Shown here: one piece after another, positions 47,904-57,425 of the stretch
Position numbering within the stretch: position 1 is the first letter of the stretch
How the letters are laid out: each line of letters opens with the position of its first letter
Position numbers and translations under genes: made by a program
Assembly (NCBI RefSeq): GCF_003056405.1
Contig: NZ_PYVZ01000008.1
Location: 92,930-156,929 of the forward strand
DNA: 64,000 nt
Direction: 5' to 3'
Origin: Devosia indica
Lineage (GTDB): Bacteria; Pseudomonadota; Alphaproteobacteria; Rhizobiales; Devosiaceae
The notes under the pieces: generated by a model
Told to the model about the DNA's origin: nothing
The model's database searches: none
What the model saw: the letters and a program-made list of their open reading frames with translations, nothing else

Positions 47904-49298
47904 ATGTTCCTGTCCGTCTTCGACGTCTTCAAGATCGGTATCGGCCCGTCCAGTTCCCACACCATGGGACCCATGACCGCCGCACGCCGTTTCCTCGATG
48001 ATCTGGGTGCCGGCACCTGGCCGCGCGCCGCCCGCGCCCGGCCAGCCGCCATCACCGCCAGTCTGCACGGTTCGCTCGCCTTTACTGGCATCGGCCATGG
48101 CAGCGACCGCGCCGTCATTCTGGGCCTCGCCGGAGAGGATCCGCGCACGGTTGACCCCGACGCCATGGACCCCATCATCGCCGAAATCCGCCAAACCGGC
48201 CGCGTGAGCCCGCCGGGCCACCCCGCCTATCGGTTCCGCCCGGCGGTCGATCTGGTGCTCGACAAGCAGACGCCGCTGCCAGGCCATCCCAATGGACTGC
48301 AGTTCTGCGCCTTTGACAGCGACGGCCAGCTCCTTCTGCGCCGGGTCTATTATTCCATCGGCGGCGGATTCGTGGTGACGGCCGAGGAACTGGACGCCGT
48401 GCGCACCGCCTCACCCGCAGAGGCGGACGTGCCCTGGCCCTTTGCCGATGCGCGCGAAATGCTCGACATGGCCGGGCGCTCGGGCCTCTCGATTGCCGCC
48501 ATGAAGCGCGCCAATGAGGAAGCGCGCCTCAGCCGGTCCCGCCTCGACCGCCAGCTTGACGAGATCTGGCAGACCATGTCGGGCTGCATCGACCGCGGCC
48601 TGCATCAACGCGGCGAACTGCCGGGCGGTCTCAAGGTCAAGCGGCGCGCCGCCGCCATCCATGCCACCCTGCAGGACAAGTGGCAACGCAACGACATCGA
48701 CCCGCTGGCGGCCAATGACTGGCTCAGTGTCTTTGCCATGGCGGTCAATGAGGAGAACGCCGCCGGTGGCCGGGTCGTGACCGCGCCCACCAATGGTGCG
48801 GCCGGGGTCATCCCGGCGGTCATGCGCTATGCGATCCAGTTCAATGCCGGCACGGGCGACACGGCCATTCGGGATTTCCTGCTCACCGCCGCCGCTATTG
48901 GCGGCATCATCAAGCACCGCGCCTCGATTTCGGGTGCCGAAGTCGGTTGCCAGGGCGAAGTGGGATCGGCCTCGGCTATGGCCGCTGCAGGCCTTTGCGC
49001 CATCCTGGGCGGCACGCCGGAGCAGGTGGAAAACGCCGCTGAAATCGCGCTCGAACACCATCTGGGCATGACTTGCGATCCCGTCGGGGGCCTCGTGCAG
49101 ATCCCCTGCATCGAACGCAATGCCTTCGGCGCGGTCAAGGCCGTCACCGCCGCCTCTTTGGCCTTGAAGGGCGACGGCACCCACGCCGTGCCGCTCGACG
49201 CCTGCGTCGAAACAATGCGCCAGACCGGCCAGGACATGAGCGAGAAATACAAGGAAACCAGCCTTGGCGGCCTCGCCGTCAATGTGGTGGCCTGCTGA
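47904..49298 (+). CDS. sdaA: L-serine ammonia-lyase (iron-sulfur)
   Basis: A 464-residue single-chain L-serine dehydratase. The beta-domain start is [20 protein letters not shown], and the alpha-domain has [18 protein letters not shown] and the 4Fe-4S region with [20 protein letters not shown], then [20 protein letters not shown]. It converts serine to pyruvate and ammonia through aminoacrylate. It stands alone between a hydrolase and the VanB-type reductase. Confidence 0.94.
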   Translation: MFLSVFDVFKIGIGPSSSHTMGPMTAARRFLDDLGAGTWPRAARARPAAITASLHGSLAFTGIGHGSDRAVILGLAGEDPRTVDPDAMDPIIAEIRQTGRVSPPGHPAYRFRPAVDLVLDKQTPLPGHPNGLQFCAFDSDGQLLLRRVYYSIGGGFVVTAEELDAVRTASPAEADVPWPFADAREMLDMAGRSGLSIAAMKRANEEARLSRSRLDRQLDEIWQTMSGCIDRGLHQRGELPGGLKVKRRAAAIHATLQDKWQRNDIDPLAANDWLSVFAMAVNEENAAGGRVVTAPTNGAAGVIPAVMRYAIQFNAGTGDTAIRDFLLTAAAIGGIIKHRASISGAEVGCQGEVGSASAMAAAGLCAILGGTPEQVENAAEIALEHHLGMTCDPVGGLVQIPCIERNAFGAVKAVTAASLALKGDGTHAVPLDACVETMRQTGQDMSEKYKETSLGGLAVNVVAC

Positions 49299-49301
49299 CG
49301 C

Positions 49302-50270
49302 CTAACTCCGATAGCCCACATCGATCACCGCGTGACCCTCGGTCAGGCGCGAAACGCAGGCACACATCTTGTGCCCCTCCGCCTTTTCCTCGGCGCTGAA
49401 GAACACGTCGCGATGGTCGATCTCCACGCCCTCCCCCAACACCTGCACGGCGCACAGCCCGCACTCGCCGCGCCGGCAATCGTGGATCATCTCGACGCCC
49501 GCGCCGATCAGCGCATCGAGCAGCGACTGGTCCGAACGCACCGCCACCCTGGTGCCGCGATTGAGCACTTCGACGCTGAACGGCTTTTCGGCAAACAGCC
49601 CGCTATCGCCGAACACTTCATAGCGCAGCCGGCTCACCGGACGTCCCGCCGCCGACCAGGCCGCCTTGGCCGCTTCCAGCATGCCGATGGGGCCGCAAAG
49701 ATAGCATTCGGCATCGGCCGGCAGGGCGGCAAATTCAGCCGCAAGGTCGATATGCTGGCCTTCTGCATTGTCGCGCAGGACCAGCCGGTCACCCAGCAGC
49801 GCCTCCAGCTCGTCGGCAAAGGCCATCAGCGCCCGCGACCGCGCGGCATAGACCACGCGCACCGATGCGCCCCGCGCCACCAGCGCCTTGGCCATGCCAT
49901 AGATCGGGGTAATGCCGATGCCGCCGGCCAGCAACAGATAATGCTTGGCGCGCCAGCTCAGCTCGAACCGGTTCTCCGGCAGGGTCAGGCGCACGTCCTG
50001 CCCTTCCTCAAGGCTCCACATATAGCGCGAGCCGCCACGGCTCTGCGGATGCAGCTTTACCGCCACCGCGATCTGGCCCGGCGGAGCGGGAATGACCGTA
50101 TAGGTGCGGTTGGCTGCCTCCCCGTCGATCTCGACGCGAATATTGCTGTGCGAGCCGGGATCGAAGCGCGGCACCGGCCCATCCACCGCAAAGCCGATAT
50201 AGCGCACATCCTCGGCAATCTGCCGGAGTTCGGCGACTTTCGCGTCCCGCCATTCCACTTTGTTGCGCAT
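49302..50270 (-). CDS. PDR/VanB-type oxidoreductase (Rieske oxygenase partner)
   Basis: A 322-residue phthalate-dioxygenase-reductase-like protein: FMN domain (about 1-100, with NRTYTVIPAP), NAD domain (HYLLLAGGIGITPIYGMA), and a C-terminal plant-type 2Fe-2S domain (HDCRRGECGLCAVQVLGEG and a later Cys near 308). It supplies electrons to the Rieske oxygenase encoded at 51006. The regulator gene lies between them. Confidence 0.88.
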   Translation of the reverse strand: MRNKVEWRDAKVAELRQIAEDVRYIGFAVDGPVPRFDPGSHSNIRVEIDGEAANRTYTVIPAPPGQIAVAVKLHPQSRGGSRYMWSLEEGQDVRLTLPENRFELSWRAKHYLLLAGGIGITPIYGMAKALVARGASVRVVYAARSRALMAFADELEALLGDRLVLRDNAEGQHIDLAAEFAALPADAECYLCGPIGMLEAAKAAWSAAGRPVSRLRYEVFGDSGLFAEKPFSVEVLNRGTRVAVRSDQSLLDALIGAGVEMIHDCRRGECGLCAVQVLGEGVEIDHRDVFFSAEEKAEGHKMCACVSRLTEGHAVIDVGYRS

Positions 50271-50274
50271 GAGC

Positions 50275-51009
50275 TTACCCCACCACCAGAGACAGCGCCG
50301 GCACGCGGCGGATCAGGCTACGATCCTGGTCGAGCACGAATTCCAAATTCTGCCGGGCCAGGCGCGCATGTTCGCGCGCCAGCGCCTCGGCGCGGCTACC
50401 CTCACGCAGTGCAATCGCTTCCACCATTGCCCGGTGCTGGGTCTGCGCGCCGTAGAGCGAGCGGCGAAAGGCCTCGACATTGGCCTGCTTGTCGAGAAAG
50501 GCGCTGGGCGAGGCAAAGGGCAGGCTGGTTACCCGCTCGATTTCACGGCGGATGGTCTGGCTGGCCAGCCCCCAGAGCTTTTCGTGAAACGCGGCATTGA
50601 GGTCGACATAGCCATCAAAATCCATGTCGGCGACATCGCCCTTGAGCGCCTCGTCAATGCCTTCGAGCAGCCGCGTCAGCTCGCCCATCCGCGCCGGGGC
50701 CACGCCGCGCTCGGCGGCCAGGCGCAGCGCGAGGCCTTCAAGGGTGCCGCGCAATTCGATGGCGTCGATCACCTCTTCGCGCGAAAAGCTGCGCACCGCA
50801 TAGCCGCCCGAGGGAATGGCCTCCACCAGCCCCTCCTGCCCCAGTTGCGCCAGGGCGGCCCGAAGCGGCGTGCGCGAAATGCCCAGCCGCTCGACCAGTA
50901 TCAGCTCCGACAGCCGGGTGCCGGCGCGCAATTCCCCCGAGACGATCAGGTCGCGCACCCCCATCAGGGCGCGCTGGGACTGGGCCGCACGGTTGGACAC
51001 GCCGCTCAT
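50275..51009 (-). CDS. GntR-family regulator (FCD subgroup) of the Rieske operon
   Basis: A 244-residue regulator. The DNA-binding part is MGVRDLIVSGELRAGTRLSE, then LGISRTPLRAALAQLGQEGL. The FCD ligand domain has DLNAAFHEKLWGLA and HRAMVEAIALREG. Its ATG overlaps the oxygenase stop as ATGA, and the reductase follows four bases after its own stop, so it is co-transcribed with the genes it is likely to control. The VanR regulators of vanillate operons are the nearest relatives in arrangement. Confidence 0.86.
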   Translation of the reverse strand: MSGVSNRAAQSQRALMGVRDLIVSGELRAGTRLSELILVERLGISRTPLRAALAQLGQEGLVEAIPSGGYAVRSFSREEVIDAIELRGTLEGLALRLAAERGVAPARMGELTRLLEGIDEALKGDVADMDFDGYVDLNAAFHEKLWGLASQTIRREIERVTSLPFASPSAFLDKQANVEAFRRSLYGAQTQHRAMVEAIALREGSRAEALAREHARLARQNLEFVLDQDRSLIRRVPALSLVVG

Positions 51010-52052
51010 TCCGCCGCCACCTGCACCGCATTTTCGTCCTCGATCATGCGATCAATCAGGCGCCGCGCCCACATCGACCCCGCATCGATATTGAGGTTGT
51101 AGATGACGTGATCGGGATTGTCGTCGATGGCCTTCTGCTGGGCTTCGAGAATCCGCTCATCCTCGCGGAAGATCGATGACACGCCCTCGCGCAGTTCATG
51201 CGTGCGCGCCTGCTCGTCCAGCTTGTAGTTGCGCGCAAAGGCCCAGAAATAATGGCAGGTCTTGTCGGTTTCCGGCGTCATGGTGTTGAGCACGAAGCCG
51301 TTGACACCCTGGCTGCGGTCGCCTTCCGGCGCGCCGGTCCCGGTGGGGGCCACGCCCACATCGATGGCAATGGTCGAGGGCGCCTGGAAGTTGATGATCT
51401 GCCAGCGGTCGACATTGCCCGGCTTGCCGAGCTGGCCACGCCAGAAGGGCGGCGCGTCGATATCCTTCATCCAGCGGGTAATCGTCGCGGTGCGATCAGT
51501 ATGGGTCGCCTCGAACGGCGCCTCGGCCACGGCGCGATTGCCGATGGACGAGCCATGCACATAGGTCTCGTGCGTCAGGTCCATCAGATTGTCCACCACC
51601 AGGCGATAATCGCATTTGGCGTGGATGTACTTGCCGTCCGCCGCCCAGTTCGGATCCTGGTTCCAGTGCAGGTCCGGCACCAGGTCGGGATCGGCCAGCG
51701 CCGGGTCGCCCATCCAGAGCCAGACGAAACGGTGCCGCTCGACCAGCGGGTAGGATTTGACGCAGGCCGAGGGATTAATGGTGTCCTGCGACGGCATGTA
51801 TACACATCGGCCGGTATCGTCGAATTCCAGGCCATGATAGCCGCAAATGACATTGTCGCCGTAAAGCTCGCCCATCGAGAGCGGCAGCAGCCGGTGCCAG
51901 CAGGCATCGGCCAGCGCAACCGCCGTTCCATCCTGCTTTCTATAGAGAACAACGGGCTTATTGCAGATGGTGCGCGCCAGCAGATCGCGCTTTACCTCGA
52001 CATCCCAGGCAATCGCATACCACGCATTGAGCGGAAAAGTGGGGCCAGCCAT
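51006..52052 (-). CDS. Rieske non-haem iron oxygenase (VanA-like O/N-demethylase type)
   Basis: A 348-residue oxygenase subunit. The Rieske ligands are C51, H53, C70 and H73 (CWHRLLPLSMGELYG, then CGYHGLEF). The mononuclear iron site is marked by DNLMDLTHETYVHGSSIG. This layout with LMDLTHETYVH is that of VanA-type demethylases, which release formaldehyde from methoxy- or N-methyl groups. The true substrate is open. The ATG at 52052 has GAGGAGG nine bases upstream. It is the first gene of oxygenase-regulator-reductase. Confidence 0.88.
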   Translation of the reverse strand: MAGPTFPLNAWYAIAWDVEVKRDLLARTICNKPVVLYRKQDGTAVALADACWHRLLPLSMGELYGDNVICGYHGLEFDDTGRCVYMPSQDTINPSACVKSYPLVERHRFVWLWMGDPALADPDLVPDLHWNQDPNWAADGKYIHAKCDYRLVVDNLMDLTHETYVHGSSIGNRAVAEAPFEATHTDRTATITRWMKDIDAPPFWRGQLGKPGNVDRWQIINFQAPSTIAIDVGVAPTGTGAPEGDRSQGVNGFVLNTMTPETDKTCHYFWAFARNYKLDEQARTHELREGVSSIFREDERILEAQQKAIDDNPDHVIYNLNIDAGSMWARRLIDRMIEDENAVQVAAE

Positions 52053-52092
52053 GATCCAGGTCCTCCTCTTGTTTCCGCCTAAAAAATACCAC

Positions 52093-52102
52093 CTGTATAC
52101 AG
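52093..52102. promoter_or_regulatory. GntR operator candidate, CTGTATACAG
   Basis: A perfect 10-base palindrome between the Rieske gene and the divergent MetE-like gene, 41 bases from the oxygenase start. FadR/VanR-type sites often have a GTATAC core. It could control both directions. Confidence 0.55.
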
Positions 52103-52180
52103 AAATCAAGAGGGCCATTGCCAAAGCCGCGTCGAGCGGCCATCACTGCACACAAATCAAGAACCCTGAGAGGAGCTCCC

Positions 52181-53302
52181 ATGGCCGTTGCAAAGCCGCC
52201 CTACCACGCCGATGTCGTCGGCTCGTTCCTGCGCCCCGACAGCATCAAACAGGCCCGCAAGGCCCGCTTCGAGGACAAGTCCATCAGCGCCGAAGAGCTC
52301 GCTGCCATCGAGGATCAGGCCATTATCGATGTCATCCGGATGCAGGAAGATGCCGGCCTCAAGGCGGTCACTGATGGCGAATTCCGCCGCGCCTGGTGGC
52401 ATTTCGACTTCATGGGCATGCTCAACGGCCTCGATATCATCCAGCGCGAAGGCGGCGGCATCCAGTTTCACGGCGTCCATACCAAGCAGGACGTGCCGGT
52501 GATCAGCGACAAGCTCAGCTTCCCCGCCGATCATCCCATGCTGGAGCACTATAAATTCGTCGCCGCCAATACCAAGGTGACGCCGAAAATCTCCATTCCG
52601 GGCCCCAGCGCCATCCACTTCCGCATTGCCGATGACGACATCGCCGTCACCGAATACAAGCACGATGCCGAGGCCTATTTCGAGGCCATCACCGCCACCT
52701 ACAAGGACGCGGTAAAGGCCTTTTACGATGCCGGCTGCCGTTACCTGCAGATGGACGACATCTTCTTTGCCTATCTCTGCGACCCGAAAATCCGTGCCGA
52801 GCGCAAGGCCAATGGCGAGGACCCCGATTGGCTGATCGGGCGCTACGCCAAGATGATGCATGACGCCATTGCCGATCGGCCGGACGACATGCTGATCGGC
52901 ATGCACATGTGCCGGGGGAATTTCAAATCCACCTGGGTGGCCGAAGGCGCCTATGACCCGGCGGCCGACGCCATTTTCAACCAGACCGATGTCGATATCT
53001 ATTTCATGGAATACGACACTGATCGCGCTGGCGGACTTGAGCCCCTGCGCCTGTTGCCCAAGGGCACCAAGCGCGTCCTGCCCGGCTTCATCACCACCAA
53101 GACGCCCGAGCTCGAAAAGCTCGACGACCTCAAGCGCAAATTCGATGAAGCGGGCAAATATGCCGATCTCGATCAGCTCGGCATCGCCCCGCAATGCGGC
53201 TTCGCCTCGACCGAGGAAGGCAATGACCTGACCCAGGACGACCAGCGCCGCAAGCTCGACCTCCTGGTCGAAACCGCCGAAGCAATCTGGGGCAAGGTCT
53301 AG
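52181..53302 (+). CDS. MetE-like methyltransferase (C-terminal catalytic domain only)
   Basis: A 373-residue cobalamin-independent methionine synthase II-like protein. The zinc ligands are visible as the His and Cys of IGMHMCRGNF, the Glu of YFMEYDTDRAG and the Cys of IAPQCGFAST. There is no N-terminal folate-duplicating domain, so it is half the size of classical MetE. Such stand-alone proteins transfer methyl or alkyl groups between thiols and other carriers. Being divergent from a demethylating Rieske operon suggests a role in the same methylated substrate's breakdown. Start ATG 52181 with GAGGAG. Confidence 0.8.
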   Translation: MAVAKPPYHADVVGSFLRPDSIKQARKARFEDKSISAEELAAIEDQAIIDVIRMQEDAGLKAVTDGEFRRAWWHFDFMGMLNGLDIIQREGGGIQFHGVHTKQDVPVISDKLSFPADHPMLEHYKFVAANTKVTPKISIPGPSAIHFRIADDDIAVTEYKHDAEAYFEAITATYKDAVKAFYDAGCRYLQMDDIFFAYLCDPKIRAERKANGEDPDWLIGRYAKMMHDAIADRPDDMLIGMHMCRGNFKSTWVAEGAYDPAADAIFNQTDVDIYFMEYDTDRAGGLEPLRLLPKGTKRVLPGFITTKTPELEKLDDLKRKFDEAGKYADLDQLGIAPQCGFASTEEGNDLTQDDQRRKLDLLVETAEAIWGKV

Positions 53303-53317
53303 TCTCCTCTAGCATAC

Positions 53318-53344
53318 AGGCCCGTGTCGCAGCGACGCGGGCCT
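53318..53344 (+). terminator. hairpin after the MetE-like gene
   Basis: AGGCCCGTGTCG pairs with CGACGCGGGCCT over a three-base loop (one mismatch). Only a weak T-run follows. Confidence 0.65.
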
Positions 53345-53380
53345 TCCTGGCCCATCTTGAGCGTGCGTCCAAAAAAGGAA

Positions 53381-53412
53381 AACCCCAGCAACTCGGGCGA
53401 GTTACTGGGGTT
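53381..53412 (-). terminator. Rho-independent terminator of tRNA-fMet
   Basis: AACCCCAGCAACTC (53381-53394) pairs with GAGTTACTGGGGTT (53399-53412) apart from one mismatch. On the minus strand the stem ends in TTTTCCTTTTTT, directly after the tRNA. Confidence 0.85.
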
Positions 53413-53415
53413 CTT

Positions 53416-53492
<77 letters not shown>

Positions 53493-53736
53493 TCAAACAG
53501 CGCTGCCTTGCGGCGCGGTGTGAGGGCTATATAGGGGGTGAACTGGCAGACCTCAACCCCCTCCGGCGCTTTCCGTGACGCTTTTTTGACGCCGCCAGCA
53601 AAAGCGCCCGATTGCCATCCCTGGCCCTGTGGAAAAGCCTATTCATCGGCAAATGCCGCTGAACCGCTTCCATACCAGTGCCGCCTGGTTTAGGGTCCGG
53701 CGCGATTCACGCCAAAGGTCTCGGGGAACACCACAT

Positions 53737-54774
53737 ATGAACTTGAAAAAGCTCGGCCGTACGGACGTTTCGGTCACCGATATTTGCCTGGGCACCATGA
53801 CCTGGGGCAGCCAGAACACCGAGGCCGAGGGCCATGCCCAGATCGCCATGGCGCGCGACGCCGGCATCACTTTCATGGACACCGCCGAAGTCTATGCCGT
53901 GCCGGGCAGTCCGGAGACCAGCGGCCGCACCGAGGAAATCATCGGCAACTGGTTTGCCGCCAATGGCGACCGCGACAAATGGGTGCTGGCCACCAAGATC
54001 GTGGGGGGCGGCAATGCCCATATCCGCAATGGCCGCCGTCCGGACGCCGCCTCGGTGCGCGAGGCGATCGAGGGGAGCCTGAAACGTCTCAAGACCGACT
54101 ATGTCGATCTCTACCAGATCCACTGGCCCAGCCGCGGCCACTATAACTTCGAGAATTACTGGCGCTACGCCCCCGAAAAGCAGGACACAGCCGACGCACT
54201 TGCCAATATGGAAGAAGTGCTCGGCGCGATGGGCGATCTGGTCCGCGAGGGCAAGATCCGCCATTTCGGCCTCTCCAATGAAACCACCTGGGGCCTGGCC
54301 CAGTGGGTACGGCTCGCCGAGGAGAAGGGTCTGCCGCGCGCCGTCTCGGTGCAGAACGAATATAGCCTTATCCGTCGCATCTTCGATCACGACATGGCTG
54401 AACTGAGCCACCACGAGGATGTGGGCCTCTTGGCCTATTCGCCGCTGGCCGGCGGCATGCTCTCGGGCAAGTATTTCAATGGCGCGACGCCCAAGGGCAG
54501 CCGCAAGGACTATCAGAAGGGCTTCTGGCGTTTGAACGACCAGTCCGACGCCGCCACCCGGGCCTATCACGACGTCGCCGCCCGTCACGGGCTCGACCCG
54601 GTGCAGATGGCCATCGCCTTCTGCCGCACCCGGCCCTTCATCACCTCGACCATTATCGGGGCCACCAGCACCGACCAGCTGACCCAGGTGCTCGGCTCTC
54701 TTGAGGTGACCCTGTCGCCCGAAGTGCTGGCCGATATTGACGCCACCTACCGGCGCTTCCCACGCCCGGTCTGA
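53737..54774 (+). CDS. aldo/keto reductase, Tas-like
   Basis: A 345-residue (alpha/beta)8 NADPH-dependent oxidoreductase. Catalytic residues sit in FMDTAEVYAVPG (Asp, Tyr), WVLATKIVGG (Lys) and DLYQIHWPSRGHYNFENYW (His). The start LKKLGRTDVSVTDICLGTMT is typical of the Tas/YajO branch. The ATG at 53737 is used because the upstream frame is not homologous. The physiological substrate is unknown. Confidence 0.87.
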   Translation: MNLKKLGRTDVSVTDICLGTMTWGSQNTEAEGHAQIAMARDAGITFMDTAEVYAVPGSPETSGRTEEIIGNWFAANGDRDKWVLATKIVGGGNAHIRNGRRPDAASVREAIEGSLKRLKTDYVDLYQIHWPSRGHYNFENYWRYAPEKQDTADALANMEEVLGAMGDLVREGKIRHFGLSNETTWGLAQWVRLAEEKGLPRAVSVQNEYSLIRRIFDHDMAELSHHEDVGLLAYSPLAGGMLSGKYFNGATPKGSRKDYQKGFWRLNDQSDAATRAYHDVAARHGLDPVQMAIAFCRTRPFITSTIIGATSTDQLTQVLGSLEVTLSPEVLADIDATYRRFPRPV

Positions 54775-54783
54775 TGAGACCGC

Positions 54784-54814
54784 ATGGGCCGGCCCGTCCG
54801 GCCCATTTTCTTTT
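54784..54814 (+). terminator. Rho-independent terminator of the aldo/keto reductase gene
   Basis: ATGGGCCGG (54784-54792) pairs with CCGGCCCAT (54798-54806), followed by TTTCTTTT. Confidence 0.88.
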
Positions 54815-54882
54815 CCTCGGACTGGTGCAGGCTGGTGGCGTCGCTATAGTCGGCCCGATCAGCCCTGCGTCGGAGCCAGCCC

Positions 54883-55608
54883 TTGACCACCCTCATAACC
54901 TCGGTTTTCCCGCTGCTGGCCTATCTGGCCTATAACATCATCGTGCCGCTGATCGAGCGGGCGCGCCCCTCGCTCTCGGTGATCATGAACATGCAGCGCC
55001 GCCGCTGGGTGGCCAACGCCTCCAGGCGGGAAAGCCCGTTCGATGCCATCCTTTCGGGCAACATCATGGGCTCGGTGAGCTTTCTGGCCTCCACCTCGGT
55101 GCTGCTGGTGCTGGCGGTCTTTGCCGTCTTCGGCCAGTTGCCCACCCTGATGCAGGCGCTCGATTCCCTCTCGCTCGAACGCACCTATACCGTGCTCGAC
55201 GTACAGATCCATCTCGGCGTCATGCTGGCCATGTTCGTCATGGCCTTTTTCGCCTTCACCCTGTCCCTGCGCCAGTTCAACCATTTCTGCATCATGCTCG
55301 GCGCCCTCGAACATGATCGAGACGCCACTGAAGAGGAAATTGACGCCATCGCCCAGATGAACGGGCTGGGCGCCCGCAATTTCAATTCCGGCATCCGCGC
55401 CTATTATTTTTCCGTCGCCACCGTTGCCTGGTTCGTGTCCGAATGGCTTGCGATTGCGGCGTGCCTCGTCACCGTGCTGATCCTGGCCCACCGCGAGTTC
55501 TTTTCTTCCGCCCATCGCACCGCCGCCTCGGCGGCCGTCATTGCCGCGCGGCTGCGGCGCGATGCTCCGGCGCGGTCGGATCGCCCGGCCCCATCCCGGG
55601 ATTTGTGA
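54883..55608 (+). CDS. DUF599 family membrane protein
   Basis: A 241-residue protein with four membrane segments. NMQRRRWVANASRRESPFDA, then RQFNHFCIMLGALE and NFNSGIRAYYFSVATVAWFV are the DUF599 marks. The function is unknown. The start is a TTG with GGAG seven bases upstream. Its last 71 bases overlap the convergent esterase gene, an unusually long convergent overlap. Confidence 0.78.
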   Translation: MTTLITSVFPLLAYLAYNIIVPLIERARPSLSVIMNMQRRRWVANASRRESPFDAILSGNIMGSVSFLASTSVLLVLAVFAVFGQLPTLMQALDSLSLERTYTVLDVQIHLGVMLAMFVMAFFAFTLSLRQFNHFCIMLGALEHDRDATEEEIDAIAQMNGLGARNFNSGIRAYYFSVATVAWFVSEWLAIAACLVTVLILAHREFFSSAHRTAASAAVIAARLRRDAPARSDRPAPSRDL

Positions 55609-56458
55609 CTTCGGCCAGAAAGGCGCGGCAATCCTTCAGCACCGGCGCCATCCAGCGCAGCGGCAGGCTGAGGCAGAACAAGATGCCGGCGTGGCCGAGG
55701 CGAGGATAGAGCCGTAGCGTTGCCGGCACGCCGAACGCCTGCAACGCCGCGCTCAGATTGACGCTGTTGCGCGGCAGCACCAATCGATCCCGCCCACCGC
55801 TGACCAGCAGCATGGGCACCGCATCGGGCCCGACATGATTGATCGGCTGGGTCTGGCGCGGATTGTCGGCCTTGCCGAACACGCGTTGCGATATCGGCCC
55901 GTCAAAAGGATAGAAGTCGTAGGGACCGGACAGTCCAATCAGACCCACTATCGCGTTGCGCAGTTCAGGCCCCAGCCAGCGCGGATCGAGCGCCAGGCAC
56001 GCAGCATTATAGGCGCCGGCCGAATGCCCGGCCAGAACGAGCCGCCCGGGATCGCCACCATAGGCGGCGATATGATCGCTGACCCAGGCCACGGCCGCCG
56101 CGCAATCCTTGAGAAATGCGGGATATTCGATTTCCGGTACCAGCCGATAGTCCGGCACCACGACCATATAGCCCATCGCCGCCAGCGCCCGCGCGGCAAA
56201 GCCATAATGGGTGCGGCTCCCCGAGTTCCACGCGCCGCCATAAAAGAACACCACAACTGGCAAGGGTGTGTCATCGCGTCGACGCGGCCCATAAACATCG
56301 AGCTTCCGACGAGGACCGGCCCCATAGGACAGACTGCTGGCAATGCGTCGGGATGAGCTGTCCTTGGGGACCAGTGCACTGATGACATCTGTGAATTGGA
56401 TCGGTCTGCTCCCGGGGCTGTGTCCCTTAAATACGCAGCAGCCCGCAATGAGTTTCGC
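55538..56458 (-). pseudogene. alpha/beta hydrolase (esterase) lacking a start codon
   Basis: A paralogue of the exported esterase at 58376. The shared stretches are KLDVYGP before VVVFFYGGAWNSG, VPDYRLVPEIEYPAFLKDCA, LAGHSAGAYNAACLALDP, GLSGPYDFYPFDGPISQRVF and NPRQTQPINHVGPDA. The frame is open upstream of the TTG at 56263 and includes an apparent lipobox (LIAGC at 56438-56452). No ATG, GTG or TTG occurs upstream in frame, and the codon before the lipobox Lys is GCG. Either the start is lost or a rare codon is used. The catalytic motifs are intact. Confidence 0.55.
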
Positions 56459-56577
56459 GCCGCATCCATGCCGGGCGGGATGCCACCAAAGTTGACCGGC
56501 GCGGCAATTTATGACGTTGACATTCAGGAATGAGCGGCGTTTATTCCCGCCCGTTGAGAACCTGATATGGCCCCGCC

Positions 56578-56889
56578 ATGCTCGTCTGCCAGTGCAATAT
56601 GATCACCTCGAGAGAGATCGAGGATATCGTGCTCGACCTGTTGAAGGCCGATCCGTGGCAGCTTGTTGTGCCTGCAAAGGTCTATGCAGAACTCAATCGA
56701 CGTGCGAAATGCTCCGGCTGTGTGCCGAATGTGGTGGACATTATCGTCCGCGTCACCGAAAATTATCACGCACAGCAAGCCCATCAGCCTGCCGAACTGG
56801 TCGAACTCCAGTCGGGGCTGGAAAAGCTCAAAAAGCAACGGAACGGAGTACGTCGTGAAAGGCGAAGCACAAGTCATCGAGCGGCTTAA
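56578..56889 (+). CDS. bfd: bacterioferritin-associated ferredoxin
   Basis: A 103-residue Bfd-like 2Fe-2S protein. The four cluster cysteines are in [18 protein letters not shown] and [15 protein letters not shown], in the CxC...CxxC order. Bfd reduces bacterioferritin so that stored iron is released. It is longer than typical Bfd, with about 30 charged C-terminal residues. These overlap the start of bfr in another frame, so the extension may be a by-product of that overlap. Confidence 0.88.
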   Translation: MLVCQCNMITSREIEDIVLDLLKADPWQLVVPAKVYAELNRRAKCSGCVPNVVDIIVRVTENYHAQQAHQPAELVELQSGLEKLKKQRNGVRRERRSTSHRAA

Positions 56890-57340
56890 CGAGGCCCTTT
56901 TCCTCGAGCTCGGCGCAGTCAACCAGTATTGGGTGCATTACCGCCTTCTGGATGATTGGGGCTACAAGCGCCTCGCGTCCAAGGAACGCGCCGAATCCAT
57001 TGAAGAAATGCACCACGCCGACAAGCTGATCGAGCGCATCATCTTCCTTGAAGGCCATCCCAATCTGCAGCGGGTCGCCCCCCTGCGCATCGGACAGACC
57101 ATCAAGGAAGTGCTTGAGGCGGACCTCGCCGGCGAATATGACGCCCGCGCGGCCTACAAGGCCAGCCGTGAGCTCTGCGAAGAGCTGGGCGATTATGTCT
57201 CCAAGAACCTGTTCGAGGAACTGCTGGCCGACGAGGAAGGCCATATCGACTTCCTGGAAACCCAGCTCGAACTGCTCGACAAGATCGGCGCGGAAAAATA
57301 TGGCCAGCTCAATTCGGCCCCGGCCGACGAAGCCGAATAA
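56855..57340 (+). CDS. bfr: bacterioferritin
   Basis: A 161-residue Bfr. Ferroxidase ligands E18, E51 and H54 are present ([18 protein letters not shown], then [15 protein letters not shown]), as is Met52 for inter-subunit haem. The late [20 protein letters not shown] completes the site. It forms a 24-subunit iron store. The start is a GTG at 56855 with GGAG seven bases upstream, inside the bfd gene, giving a 35-base overlap and likely coupling. Confidence 0.94.
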   Translation: MKGEAQVIERLNEALFLELGAVNQYWVHYRLLDDWGYKRLASKERAESIEEMHHADKLIERIIFLEGHPNLQRVAPLRIGQTIKEVLEADLAGEYDARAAYKASRELCEELGDYVSKNLFEELLADEEGHIDFLETQLELLDKIGAEKYGQLNSAPADEAE

Positions 57341-57370
57341 ACCAGAATATTGCTGACGGATCCCGTCCAG

Positions 57371-57404
57371 CCGCCCGGGCATTGTCCGGGCGGTTTTGTT
57401 TTGC
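57371..57404 (+). terminator. Rho-independent terminator of bfd-bfr
   Basis: CCGCCCGG (57371-57378) pairs with CCGGGCGG (57386-57393), followed by TTTTGTTTTG. Confidence 0.88.
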
Positions 57405-57425
57405 CCATCTCACCTGGAGTTCCCG

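Noticed and set aside
53737..54774. Deoxynivalenol-detoxifying reductase (DepB-like)
   Set aside because: Devosia species are known for such aldo/keto reductases, but this protein is of the widespread Tas-like type and nothing in the neighbourhood supports that role.
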